DNA of 64,000 nt from Aureivirga sp. CE67 (GTDB taxonomy: Bacteria; Bacteroidota; Bacteroidia; Flavobacteriales; Flavobacteriaceae): NCBI RefSeq assembly GCF_015767245.1, contig NZ_JADOTV010000005.1, positions 124,001-188,000 on the forward strand, read 5' to 3'. A program made the translations under genes and the position numbers. The notes under the pieces are model-generated. The model had not been told where the DNA came from. It was given only the letters and a program-made list of their open reading frames with translations, and did not search any database. How positions within the stretch are numbered: position 1 is the first letter of the stretch; the number at the start of each line of letters is the position of its first letter. Shown here one piece after another: positions 25,484 through 33,255 of the stretch.

Positions 25484-26826
25484 TGAGTTCTACATTAATC
25501 AAAAATGCTTTCGTAGTTAACGAAAACAAGACAGAAGTAAAAGATGTTTTAATTAAAGATCAAAGAATCGTAAAGATCGAAGAAAACATCGCAGATTTAC
25601 CTGAAAATTGTACAGTAATCGATGCAACAGGGAAATATTTATTACCAGGAGCTATCGATGATCAAGTGCACTTTAGAGAGCCAGGTTTAACGCACAAAGC
25701 GAATATTGAGACGGAGAGTAGAGCGGCAGTTGCAGGAGGAATTACGTCATTTATTGAAATGCCAAATACAAATCCTCAATCTGTAACACAAGAGTTATTA
25801 GAGGAAAAATTTGATATCGCTTCCAAAACATCTTATGCGAATTATTCATTTATGTTCGGAGGAACAAATGATAATTTAGAAGAATTATTAAAGACGAATC
25901 CTAGAAACGTTGCTGGGATTAAGTTATTCTTAGGTTCTTCTACAGGAAACATGTTAGTTGATAATGAAGAAGTTTTAGAAAAGATTTTTTCAAGTACGGA
26001 CATGGTAATTTCTGTACATTGTGAAGATGAAGGAACGATTAGAGCTAATTTAGAAAAGTATAAAGCAGAATTTGGAGAGGATATTCCTATCAAATATCAC
26101 CCGATTATTCGTAGTGAAGAGGCTTGTTACCTTTCTTCTTCAAAAGCAATTGAATTAGCAAAGAAAACTGGAGCAAGACTTCATATTTTCCATTTATCTA
26201 CAGGGAAAGAAACTTCTTTATTCAGAAATGATATTCCATTAAAAGATAAAAAGATCACAGCAGAAGTTTGTGTACATCACTTAAATTTTGACGATTCTAT
26301 GTATGATGAAAAAGGAACTTTTATCAAATGGAATCCAGCTGTAAAAACAAAGAAAGATCAGGATATGTTATGGGAAGCATTATTAGATGATAGAATCGAT
26401 GTAATTGCTACAGATCATGCTCCTCATACTTTAGAAGAAAAACAACAAGTTTACACAAAAGCGCCAAGTGGTGGACCTTTAGTACAACACGCAATGGTAG
26501 CAATGTTGGAAGCTGTGAAGAATGGAAAAATTTCTATCGAAAAAATGGTAGAAAAAATGTCTCATAATCCAGCAATTTTATTCCAAGTAGAAGATAGAGG
26601 TTATGTTAAAGAAGGATTTTATGCAGATTTAGTTCTTGTAGATATGAATGATCCTTGGACAGTAAACAAAGAAAATCTTCTTTACAAATGTCAATGGTCT
26701 CCATTTGAAGGAACAACATTTAATTCGAAAATTACTCATACCTTTGTAAACGGAAATTTAATTTATAACAACGGAGAATTTAATGATGATATTAAAGGAG
26801 AACGTTTGTTATTTACTAGAAACTAA
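25483..26826 (+). CDS. pyrC: Dihydroorotase
   Basis: A 447-aa amidohydrolase that forms dihydroorotate from carbamoyl aspartate in pyrimidine synthesis. Metal-site motifs are DDQVHFREPG, with Gln where the first His of HxH normally stands, the carboxylated Lys region GIKLFLGSSTGN, HCEDE, HIFHLST and IATDHAPHT. I recall the same Gln in Bacteroidota homologues, so the enzyme is probably active, but this is a departure from the textbook motif. It overlaps its neighbours by one base on both sides. Confidence 0.92.
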   Translation: MSSTLIKNAFVVNENKTEVKDVLIKDQRIVKIEENIADLPENCTVIDATGKYLLPGAIDDQVHFREPGLTHKANIETESRAAVAGGITSFIEMPNTNPQSVTQELLEEKFDIASKTSYANYSFMFGGTNDNLEELLKTNPRNVAGIKLFLGSSTGNMLVDNEEVLEKIFSSTDMVISVHCEDEGTIRANLEKYKAEFGEDIPIKYHPIIRSEEACYLSSSKAIELAKKTGARLHIFHLSTGKETSLFRNDIPLKDKKITAEVCVHHLNFDDSMYDEKGTFIKWNPAVKTKKDQDMLWEALLDDRIDVIATDHAPHTLEEKQQVYTKAPSGGPLVQHAMVAMLEAVKNGKISIEKMVEKMSHNPAILFQVEDRGYVKEGFYADLVLVDMNDPWTVNKENLLYKCQWSPFEGTTFNSKITHTFVNGNLIYNNGEFNDDIKGERLLFTRN

Positions 26827-27242
26827 TGAAGAAATTTATCTACATACTTTTAGCAGTTTTTGTTTTTAGTTCTTGTAAAGAGAGTAATACTATTTTCAAG
26901 GAACCAGAGAATTTGATACCAAAAGAGAAATTGATTGATCTGATGGTAGATATGCAAATTGCACAAGGAGCATATTCTGTAAAGAACAAAAATCAACAAA
27001 AGAAAATTGACTATATGCCATTTGTATATGAAAAATACAAAATTGATAGTGCGCAGTTTTCAGAGAGTATAAAATATTATATCACTACAGTTGATGAGTA
27101 TTCTGAGATTATGTATACAGCTCAGAAAAGGCTAGAAGATATGCGAGAAAAAGTAGATAAAGAGAGACTTTTTCAGTTAAAAAGTAAAGAATCTAAAAAT
27201 TTAATTCAAAAAAAGGATTCTATTTCAGATTCAAAAAAATAA
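26826..27242 (+). CDS. DUF4296 lipoprotein
   Basis: A 138-aa lipoprotein with signal sequence MKKFIYILLAVFVFSSC and acylated Cys17. The mature part contains the DUF4296 pattern LIPKEKLIDLMVDMQIAQGAY and a helical C-terminus ending in Lys/Ser residues. Function unknown. Third gene of the PPM synthase-pyrC operon, overlapping the pyrC stop by one base. A hairpin terminator follows immediately. Confidence 0.88.
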   Translation: MKKFIYILLAVFVFSSCKESNTIFKEPENLIPKEKLIDLMVDMQIAQGAYSVKNKNQQKKIDYMPFVYEKYKIDSAQFSESIKYYITTVDEYSEIMYTAQKRLEDMREKVDKERLFQLKSKESKNLIQKKDSISDSKK

Positions 27243-27250
27243 ACAGAAAC

Positions 27251-27287
27251 AAAAGCAGCAATAATTTTATTGCTGCTTTTTTCTTTT
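27251..27287 (+). terminator. Operon terminator
   Basis: AAAAGCAGCAA (27251-27261) and TTGCTGCTTTT (27270-27280), 8-nt loop, T-rich tail to 27287. Confidence 0.88.
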
Positions 27288-27295
27288 TACAGAAC

Positions 27296-27413
27296 ATTAT
27301 CACGATTCATTTTGTGTTAATCTTTACAGGTTTTAAATTCCCCTCTTGAGAGGGGCTAGGGGTGTGTTTTTAAAATATTTAAAATTCTATCAAAGGATTT
27401 TAAACATGAAAAT
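27296..27413 (+). repeat. Repeat A copy 3 with extended flanks
   Basis: Core CCCCTCTTGAGAGGGG at 27340-27355, then CTAGGGGTGTGT. Similarity to copy 7 (41147-41263) extends across about 115 bp, from ATTATCAC on the left to a GATTTxAAAxATGA block on the right, so the mobile or copied unit is longer than the core here. Confidence 0.85.
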
Positions 27414-27487
27414 ATTTACTTTTTTAAAATAATTGTATTTGGAAATTCGTTTATTTTTTATGTATTTTCGACTTAAAATATTTATTT

Positions 27488-27979
27488 ATGAGATTATTTA
27501 AACTATTTGTATTCTCTTTTTTGATTTCTTTTGTAGGTATTCAATGTAAATCACAAAAAGTGGACAGTACACCAAAATTGACAACAGAAATTCCGTTTAA
27601 AATAGATAAAGCGACTATTCAGAAGTGGGTTGGAGGAAGACCAAATGCTGGTGGAACTAACGTGAAATTATATCTTTCAGATGTAAAAGATGTGGAATTT
27701 AAGGAAATCTATTTTAGAGGAAAGAAAACAGCTTTAAAAGCTTTTAATAATGATAAAAATAGAAGCGGGACAAATTTAGTTGCTGCTTTTAATAAAGAAA
27801 GAAAAAAAGATATTAATTTAAGTGGAAATTCTAAAGAAGAATATGGAAACAAAGCTAAAGAGATGATTCCTTTTGAATTGACTGCAAAGCAAGCAGTAAT
27901 TAGTTATAAAGAAGATGGAAAATTGAAATACTATAAAATAAATAGTATGAGAGAGCTTGAACCAATTTATTATCCATAG
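27488..27979 (+). CDS. Hypothetical lipoprotein
   Basis: A 163-aa protein with an N-terminal signal MRLFKLFVFSFLISFVGIQC and a lipobox-like GIQC (Cys20). The mature part has a Trp-Val-Gly-Gly motif (QKWVGGRPNAGGTNVKLYL) and alternating beta-type segments (FKEIYFRG, AVISYKEDGKLKYYKI). I do not recognise a named domain; it looks like a conserved small flavobacterial periplasmic or outer-membrane-anchored lipoprotein. Its terminator lies at 28003. A weak promoter (TATTTTCG at 27463-27470) precedes it. Confidence 0.7.
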   Translation: MRLFKLFVFSFLISFVGIQCKSQKVDSTPKLTTEIPFKIDKATIQKWVGGRPNAGGTNVKLYLSDVKDVEFKEIYFRGKKTALKAFNNDKNRSGTNLVAAFNKERKKDINLSGNSKEEYGNKAKEMIPFELTAKQAVISYKEDGKLKYYKINSMRELEPIYYP

Positions 27980-28002
27980 AAATTATTTTATTAAAATATT
28001 AG

Positions 28003-28039
28003 AAAGCGCTTTTGGAATTTAATTCTGAAAGCGTTTTTT
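28003..28039 (+). terminator. Terminator after lipoprotein gene
   Basis: Imperfect hairpin between 28003-28018 and 28021-28033 (GAATT/AATTC, TTT/AAA, CGC/GCG pairs with a 2-nt mismatch), followed by six T residues. Confidence 0.65.
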
Positions 28040-28051
28040 CTTGGACAAGAT

Positions 28052-28080
28052 TTGAGGCAAAGATTTAAAAATTATATTTG
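28052..28080 (+). promoter_or_regulatory. tex promoter (Bacteroidota -33/-7)
   Basis: TTG (28052-28054), 18-nt spacer, TATATTTG (28073-28080). Full consensus match, 21 bp before the ATG. Confidence 0.75.
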
Positions 28081-28101
28081 TAAGGATTAAAAATAAAAGA
28101 A

Positions 28102-30228
28102 ATGCTAGTTACACAATATATAACGAAACAGCTTAGTGATATTTCACCGAAAAGTATTGAAAATACGATTGCTTTGCTGAATGACGATTGTACAGTTCCA
28201 TTTATTGCACGATATAGAAAAGAAGTTACTGGAAACTTAGATGAGGTACAGATTTCATCTATTGTGAAATGGAAAAAGCAATTTGAAGAAATTGAAAAAA
28301 GAAAAAAAACGATTCTAAAAGCGATTGAAGAACAAGGAGAGTTGACTGATGAAATCAGAGAAAAGATTGACAGAACCTTTGATTTGACAGCTTTAGAAGA
28401 TATTTATTTACCATTTAAGAAGAAAAGAAAAACAAAGGCAAGTGCTGCAAAAGAAAAAGGTTTGGAGCCTTTAGCAAAAATTATAGCCTCTCAAAAAGCT
28501 ACGGATATAGAATCTATTGCTTTAAAATATACCAACAATGAAGTTGCTTCTGTAGAAGAAGCTCTGGAAGGAGCAAGACATATTATTGCAGAATGGATGA
28601 GTGAAAATACAGCAGTTCGAAATAATTTAAGACGAGAGTATAAAAAGTCTTCTTTCTTAGAAACAAAAAAAGTAAAGAACATCGAAAATGAAGAGGAAGC
28701 TCAGAAATTTAAAGATTATTTTGATTGGTCTGAGCCAATTCAAAAATGTCCTTCACATCGATTGCTAGCAATTCTTCGTGCAGAAAGTAAAGGTTTCATA
28801 AAGCTTAAAAATGAAATAGATCGAGAAGAAGGTGTTGATTTGATTTTGGATAAATTTTCTCGTTCAAATCATGTGGATAAGCAAGTTTATTTAGCTGCGG
28901 AAGATTCGTATAAACGTCTTTTAGCTCCTTCGATTTCAAATGAAACGGTAACTTCTGCAAAAGAAAAAGCAGACGATACAGCGATTAAAGTTTTTGCGAA
29001 AAATTTAAAACAATTATTGCTTGGAGCTCCACTAGGAGAAAAGAATATTCTTGCAATTGATCCTGGATATAGAACAGGTTGTAAAGTAGTTTGTTTGAAT
29101 AAACAAGGGGATTTGGTACATAATGAAACCATTTTTCCACATGCGCCACAAAAACAAACGACACAAGCGATGAAGAAAATTAATTCTTTGATTAGCGCTT
29201 ATAAAATTGAAGCAATTGCCATTGGAAACGGAACAGCTTCGAGAGAAACGGAAGCTTTTATCAAGAGAATGCGTTTTCAAAAAGATGTTCAGGTTTTTAT
29301 CGTAAATGAAGCAGGAGCTTCTATATATTCTGCTTCAAAAATTGCGAGAGAAGAATTTCCAAATTATGATATTACTGTTCGTGGTGCGGTGAGTATTGGA
29401 AGAAGATTAGCTGATCCTTTGGCAGAGTTGGTGAAAATTGATGCAAAATCGATTGGAGTTGGACAATACCAACACGATGTAGATCAGTCGAAATTGAAAG
29501 AAGAATTAGACGAAACAGTTTTTACTTGTGTAAATAGTGTAGGTGTAAATATCAATACGGCGAGTAAATCTTTATTGAGTTATGTTTCTGGAATTGGAGA
29601 TAAACTAGCTGAAAACATTGTGGAATATCGTAAGGAAAATGGTGCTTTTTCTTCTAGAAATGAAATTAAAAAAGTAAAAAGATTGGGAGCAAAAGCTTTT
29701 GAGCAAAGTGCGGCTTTTCTTCGAATTAAAAATGCTAAAAATCCTCTAGATGATTCAGCAGTACATCCTGAAAGTTATCCTATTGTGGAGAGAATGGCAA
29801 AATCTTTAAAAGTTTCTCTGAATGATTTAATTGGAAATAAAGATTTGATTTCTAAAATAAAAGTAAATGATTTTGTTTCGGATAAAGTAGGAATTCCAAC
29901 TTTGGAAGATATTGTGAAGGAATTGGAAAAACCAGGTTTAGACCCAAGAAAGAAAGCAACTATTTTTGAATTTGATGCTACGATTAAAACAATTGAAGAT
30001 TTGCGAACAGGACAAATCCTACCTGGAATCATCAATAATATTACAAATTTTGGATGTTTTGTTGATATAGGAATTAAGGAAAGTGGATTGGTACATATTT
30101 CTAATTTGAGTAATACTTTCGTAAGTGATATCAATGAAGTAGTAAGCTTACATCAGCAAGTAAAAGTGAAAGTATTAGAAGTAGATTTAACAAGAAAACG
30201 AATCCAACTTTCGATGAATTATAAATAA
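28102..30228 (+). CDS. tex: Tex family RNA-binding transcription accessory protein
   Basis: A 708-aa protein of the Tex/Spt6-like family. The helical Tex N-terminal region covers about 1-200. A YqgF/RNase H-like domain follows (LAIDPGYRTGCKVVCLNKQG near 315), then tandem helix-hairpin-helix motifs (VNINTASKSLLSYVSGIG; NEIKKVKRLGAKAFEQ) and a C-terminal S1 domain (GIINNITNFGCFVDIGIKES). The protein binds nucleic acid and influences transcription; the exact role is unsettled. Length is standard and it has its own promoter. Confidence 0.96.
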   Translation: MLVTQYITKQLSDISPKSIENTIALLNDDCTVPFIARYRKEVTGNLDEVQISSIVKWKKQFEEIEKRKKTILKAIEEQGELTDEIREKIDRTFDLTALEDIYLPFKKKRKTKASAAKEKGLEPLAKIIASQKATDIESIALKYTNNEVASVEEALEGARHIIAEWMSENTAVRNNLRREYKKSSFLETKKVKNIENEEEAQKFKDYFDWSEPIQKCPSHRLLAILRAESKGFIKLKNEIDREEGVDLILDKFSRSNHVDKQVYLAAEDSYKRLLAPSISNETVTSAKEKADDTAIKVFAKNLKQLLLGAPLGEKNILAIDPGYRTGCKVVCLNKQGDLVHNETIFPHAPQKQTTQAMKKINSLISAYKIEAIAIGNGTASRETEAFIKRMRFQKDVQVFIVNEAGASIYSASKIAREEFPNYDITVRGAVSIGRRLADPLAELVKIDAKSIGVGQYQHDVDQSKLKEELDETVFTCVNSVGVNINTASKSLLSYVSGIGDKLAENIVEYRKENGAFSSRNEIKKVKRLGAKAFEQSAAFLRIKNAKNPLDDSAVHPESYPIVERMAKSLKVSLNDLIGNKDLISKIKVNDFVSDKVGIPTLEDIVKELEKPGLDPRKKATIFEFDATIKTIEDLRTGQILPGIINNITNFGCFVDIGIKESGLVHISNLSNTFVSDINEVVSLHQQVKVKVLEVDLTRKRIQLSMNYK

Positions 30229-30270
30229 TACGTTCATAAAAAAAAACTGTACGCTTATAAAGAATTATCC

Positions 30271-30298
30271 TTGTTGCAGAAAATACTTTCTATATTCG
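30271..30298 (+). promoter_or_regulatory. Possible promoter in the tex-tatA gap
   Basis: TTG (30271-30273), 17-nt spacer, TATATTCG (30291-30298), one mismatch from TAnnTTTG. It could drive a short RNA ending at the hairpin at 30389-30459. Confidence 0.4.
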
Positions 30299-30304
30299 TT
30301 TTGA

Positions 30305-30460
30305 AAATTTATAGAGGTATAAATATATCACAAGACCCCTTTTTTTATAGCTTACTTAAAATTATCGGAATATATTTCGGTGTTATCAAAAAAGAGCTAG
30401 CTTTCATCGCCCCCCGTTGATATTTCTGATATCGATAACGTATGAAGTTAGCTTTTTTTG
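30305..30460 (+). ncRNA. Candidate small RNA of about 155 nt
   Basis: A 340-bp gap between tex and tatA holds a promoter-like element, then sequence without an open frame, then a compound hairpin. The outer arms are AAAAAAGAGCTAGCTTTCAT (30388-30407) and ATGAAGTTAGCTTTTTTT (30442-30459, one bulged or mismatched position). The arms enclose CGCCCCCCG and a nested GATAT/ATATC stem. It ends in T residues. The C6 run is unusual in this AT-rich genome. No known family was recognised. It could also be only a terminator of tex. Confidence 0.35.
30388..30459 (+). terminator. Compound hairpin terminator
   Basis: The outer stem (30388-30407 with 30442-30459) is followed by T-rich sequence; a nested stem lies in the loop. 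It would terminate tex readthrough or the candidate small RNA. Confidence 0.7.
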
Positions 30461-30538
30461 ATTTTAAAAATGAACCTTCTTAAGATTTTAATTAAATTTC
30501 TTTAACTCAAATTAATACAGTTTCTCTTATTTTTAACT

Positions 30539-30546
30539 TATCTTTG
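30539..30546 (+). promoter_or_regulatory. tatA promoter -7 box
   Basis: TATCTTTG, an exact TAnnTTTG match, 21 bp before the chosen tatA ATG. It shows that the in-frame TTG at 30544 is part of the promoter and not a start. Confidence 0.6.
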
Positions 30547-30567
30547 CAGATAGAAATACAGACAATC

Positions 30568-30849
30568 ATGCATTTATTTATAAGCGGACCAGAGATTTTT
30601 GTAGTACTACTAATTGTAGTGATGCTTTTTGGTGCAGATAAAATTCCTGAAATTGCTAGAGGATTAGGAAAAGGAATTCGCCAAGTGAAAGATGCCACAA
30701 ATGACATCAAGAAAGAGATCACAGATAGTGCTAATTCTAATGAAGTAACAAAGCAAGGTAGAGATTTATCACAAGATATCACCAAAGAAATTAATAAAGT
30801 AAAGGACGATATTGACGATTTAACAGGACCTATAAAACGTAACTTTTAA
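30568..30849 (+). CDS. tatA: Sec-independent translocase protein TatA/E
   Basis: A 93-aa pore component of the twin-arginine translocase. It has a single N-terminal membrane helix (GPEIFVVLLIVVMLFGADKIPEIARG) with the FG-KIPE hinge, an amphipathic helix and a charged tail (TNDIKKEI...SQDITKEINKVKDDI). I chose ATG 30568 because the in-frame TTG upstream lies in the promoter box and TatA proteins begin within a few residues of the helix. tatC is not in the window. The stop overlaps the PAP2 start by one base. Confidence 0.92.
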   Translation: MHLFISGPEIFVVLLIVVMLFGADKIPEIARGLGKGIRQVKDATNDIKKEITDSANSNEVTKQGRDLSQDITKEINKVKDDIDDLTGPIKRNF

Positions 30850-31418
30850 TGTTTGATTCTATACTTCAATTAGATAGAAAAATTTTAATCTTTTTAAATA
30901 ATTTAGGAAATGAAAATTGGGATGCTTTTTGGCTTTTCATTACAAACCAAAAACATTGGATTCCTTTCATTTTACTTCTTTTAGTTCTAATTTGGGTAAA
31001 AACAAATTGGAAATATGCACTTGTAGTTTTATTAGTTGGAGGGGCTTTAGGAGGAGTTTCTAATGAGATTGTAGATCTTTTTAAAGAAACTATTCAGCGT
31101 TTAAGACCAAATAACGATGAAAGTATCAAGCATTTAATTCGTGTACTTAAAAATCCACGAAGCTTTAGTTTCCTTTCAGGTCATGCAACAACTTCTACAG
31201 CTTTGTCGATGTATTTATTCTTACATTTAAGAAAATACTACAAATTCGCAATTTTAGCCTTTATATGGCCTTTATTATTCGCTTACAGTAGAATTTACCT
31301 TGGAGTTCATTATCCAACGGATATCACTGTAGGAATGCTATTCGGAATCGTTTTCGGAATAAGCTTTTACAAACTTTCGAAATATATCATTGAGAAGAAA
31401 ATAAAAAAAGTAAAGTAG
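30849..31418 (+). CDS. PAP2-type membrane phosphatase
   Basis: A 189-aa integral membrane protein with about five helices and the three PAP2 phosphatase signatures: KETIQRLRP, FSFLSGHATT (LSGH in place of PSGH) and SRIYLGVHYPTD. It probably hydrolyses a lipid pyrophosphate or phosphate such as undecaprenyl-PP or phosphatidic acid. The start overlaps the tatA stop by one base, so they are cotranscribed. The stop lies in a terminator stem shared with the convergent methyltransferase gene. Confidence 0.9.
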   Translation: MFDSILQLDRKILIFLNNLGNENWDAFWLFITNQKHWIPFILLLLVLIWVKTNWKYALVVLLVGGALGGVSNEIVDLFKETIQRLRPNNDESIKHLIRVLKNPRSFSFLSGHATTSTALSMYLFLHLRKYYKFAILAFIWPLLFAYSRIYLGVHYPTDITVGMLFGIVFGISFYKLSKYIIEKKIKKVK

Positions 31419-31436
31419 TTATCAAATAACTACTTT
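31412..31436. terminator. Bidirectional terminator containing both stop codons
   Basis: Perfect 11-bp stem AAAGTAGTTAT (31412-31422), loop CAA, ATAACTACTTT (31426-31436). The PAP2 stop (31416-31418) is in one arm and the complement of the O-methyltransferase stop (31430-31432) in the other. Confidence 0.8.
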
Positions 31437-32071
31437 ACTCTACTTATCGTTAAACCATCTCTTATTGGTAAAAGAACGGTTTCTATTCTTGGATCTTCTT
31501 TTAGTAGCTTATTATACTCTAAAAGCGCTGGAGTATCCTTATCTTTTTTATCTAAAGGTTCTACAACCTTTCCACTCCATAAAACATTGTCAGATAATAT
31601 AATTCCTCCTTTATTCATTTTATCAATGATTAAATTAAAATAATTCGGATAATTCTTCTTATCTGCATCGATAAATACCAAATCAAATTTTTCATCAATA
31701 GTAGGAATGATTTCTATTGCATTTCCTATCAATTGTTTTATCTGGTTTGAATAATCAGACTTATCAAAATACTTTTTCTGAAAAGATTCTAATTCTTCAT
31801 TTTTATCAATCGTGTATAAAACACCATTTTCTTGTAATCCTTCTGCTATACACAGTGTAGAATACCCTGTATATGTTCCTATTTCTAGTACGTTCTTAGG
31901 AGAAACTAATTTCGAAATTATCGATAATAATCTCCCTTGAAAATGTCCACTTAGCATTCTTGGATTTAAGACTTTTTGCCAAGTTTCTCTTGTAAGCTCT
32001 TTTAATAATGCTGGCTCATCTTCAGAATGTCTTACAACATACTGATCTAACTCTTCAGATATAAAATTCAT
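31430..32071 (-). CDS. O-methyltransferase (methyltransf_3, COMT-like)
   Basis: A 213-aa SAM enzyme of the caffeoyl-CoA/catechol O-methyltransferase type. Motif I is VLEIGTYTGYSTLCIAEGL, the metal and SAM region is FIDADKKNYPNYF, and DNVLWSGKV is the second metal-site segment. It probably methylates a catechol-like or other small hydroxyl acceptor. It starts 11 bp downstream of the anti-sigma-like gene on the same strand, so it may share that operon. Confidence 0.9.
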   Translation of the reverse strand: MNFISEELDQYVVRHSEDEPALLKELTRETWQKVLNPRMLSGHFQGRLLSIISKLVSPKNVLEIGTYTGYSTLCIAEGLQENGVLYTIDKNEELESFQKKYFDKSDYSNQIKQLIGNAIEIIPTIDEKFDLVFIDADKKNYPNYFNLIIDKMNKGGIILSDNVLWSGKVVEPLDKKDKDTPALLEYNKLLKEDPRIETVLLPIRDGLTISRVK

Positions 32072-32082
32072 TTTGTTTATTC

Positions 32083-32349
32083 TTAAGAATTATTCTTTAA
32101 CATTTCTTGAAATTGTTTTGAAAGCTCGCTCTTGTCATTTTCAGACATTTTTTGCTTGTTTTCATTCAGGCTACATTTTGACTTAAATATATCCGTCAAC
32201 TTTGAATTTTGTTGCGAATACATTTTGCAAATTTTACAAAACATAACATGGAAATTCAATTTCAATTTCTCACTAAATGAGGCTTCACCATACTGACTTT
32301 TATCGCAAATCATAGTAGCCTCATCGCACGATAGTTTAAATTTTCCCAT
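32083..32349 (-). CDS. Small zinc-binding anti-sigma-like protein
   Basis: An 88-aa soluble protein with a zinc anti-sigma type motif: His34-x3-Cys38-x2-Cys41 (HVMFCKIC), with Cys8 and Cys15 before it as possible further ligands. There is no membrane helix, so it would be a cytoplasmic regulator. It lies 6 bp downstream of the ECF sigma factor gene, the usual place for its antagonist. The role is inferred from motif and position. The C-terminal half (KSELSKQFQEMLKNNS) is helical and charged. Confidence 0.7.
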   Translation of the reverse strand: MGKFKLSCDEATMICDKSQYGEASFSEKLKLNFHVMFCKICKMYSQQNSKLTDIFKSKCSLNENKQKMSENDKSELSKQFQEMLKNNS

Positions 32350-32355
32350 TTTAAA

Positions 32356-32925
32356 TTAATTTTTAAACCAATTTTTCTCCATACATCTTCTCAGTTGTGT
32401 TCTGGCTCTATGTATCATTACCCATAAATTGGACGAAGTGATATCTAGTTCCTTACAGATTTCTTCGGTCTCAAATTGTTGAATAGTTTTCATTCTAAAA
32501 ACCATTGCATATTTCTCTGGTAAATTATCAATACATTTTTCTAAAGTATCTTTCAACTCATCATTTTCGATACTTTTCTCCGCCTCATTATCCCAAGATT
32601 GAGGTACTCTTTCTTCGATCCAATTTCCTTCATTTTCACCATCTGTATAGAAAGATAGCTTTACTTCAGCTTGACCTTTTGCAGAATTAATCTTTCTGTA
32701 ATGATCAATGATTTTTCTTTTTAAGATCGATACAAGCCATGTTCTCTCACTTGCCTTTCCTTGGAAATTATCCTTTGCTCTTAACCCTGCAAAAAACGTT
32801 TCTTGAACTAAATCCTTTGCAGTGTCATGATTATTTACTCTTGTTATTGTATAATTGAATAAATAATCAGCATATTCATCAATCCACTTGTTTGGATTTA
32901 AAATATGTTGTTTCATTTTATCCAT
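32356..32925 (-). CDS. ECF-type RNA polymerase sigma factor
   Basis: A 189-aa sigma-70 family factor. Region 2 includes the core-binding and -10 segment AKDLVQETFFAGLRAKDNF with RTWLVSILKRKIIDHYR. Region 4 is LPEKYAMVFRMKTIQQF and the HTH ELDITSSNLWVMIHRARTQL. The linker between them is longer than minimal ECFs and rich in acidic residues and Trp. The gene begins an operon with the zinc-type partner and perhaps the O-methyltransferase. The regulon is unknown. Confidence 0.92.
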   Translation of the reverse strand: MDKMKQHILNPNKWIDEYADYLFNYTITRVNNHDTAKDLVQETFFAGLRAKDNFQGKASERTWLVSILKRKIIDHYRKINSAKGQAEVKLSFYTDGENEGNWIEERVPQSWDNEAEKSIENDELKDTLEKCIDNLPEKYAMVFRMKTIQQFETEEICKELDITSSNLWVMIHRARTQLRRCMEKNWFKN

Positions 32926-33255
32926 GTACCTGTTATTTTCAAATTGTTCTATTTCAATATATTCTAAAACAAATAAAAGATTTTACTTTATAAATTATAG
33001 CCTAAACTGATAGAAATAATTTATAGCAATAAATATATTTTATTTGCCTGTGACAGGACTTTTTCTTGTTCATTCCATAATTTTAAGGAAAAATTTTATC
33101 TAATAATAGTTTAGACTACAATTAATCCTTAAAATAGTTTCATTCTAAATTTGTTATAGATACAATTATGTACAACAACCTTATGTGAAAGGTTCAAAAG
33201 TAACTAATTTGATTTATTTACAATAAAATTGCTACTAATTTGGACTGAATTCATT
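32926..33255. other. Gap between feoB and sigma factor genes
   Basis: 330 bp of AT-rich non-coding sequence. I see two small hairpins, CCTGT/ACAGG (near 33048-33058) followed by T residues and AACCTT/AAGGTT (near 33177-33195), and no convincing open frame or clear promoter box. The second hairpin may end feoB transcripts. Confidence 0.4.
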
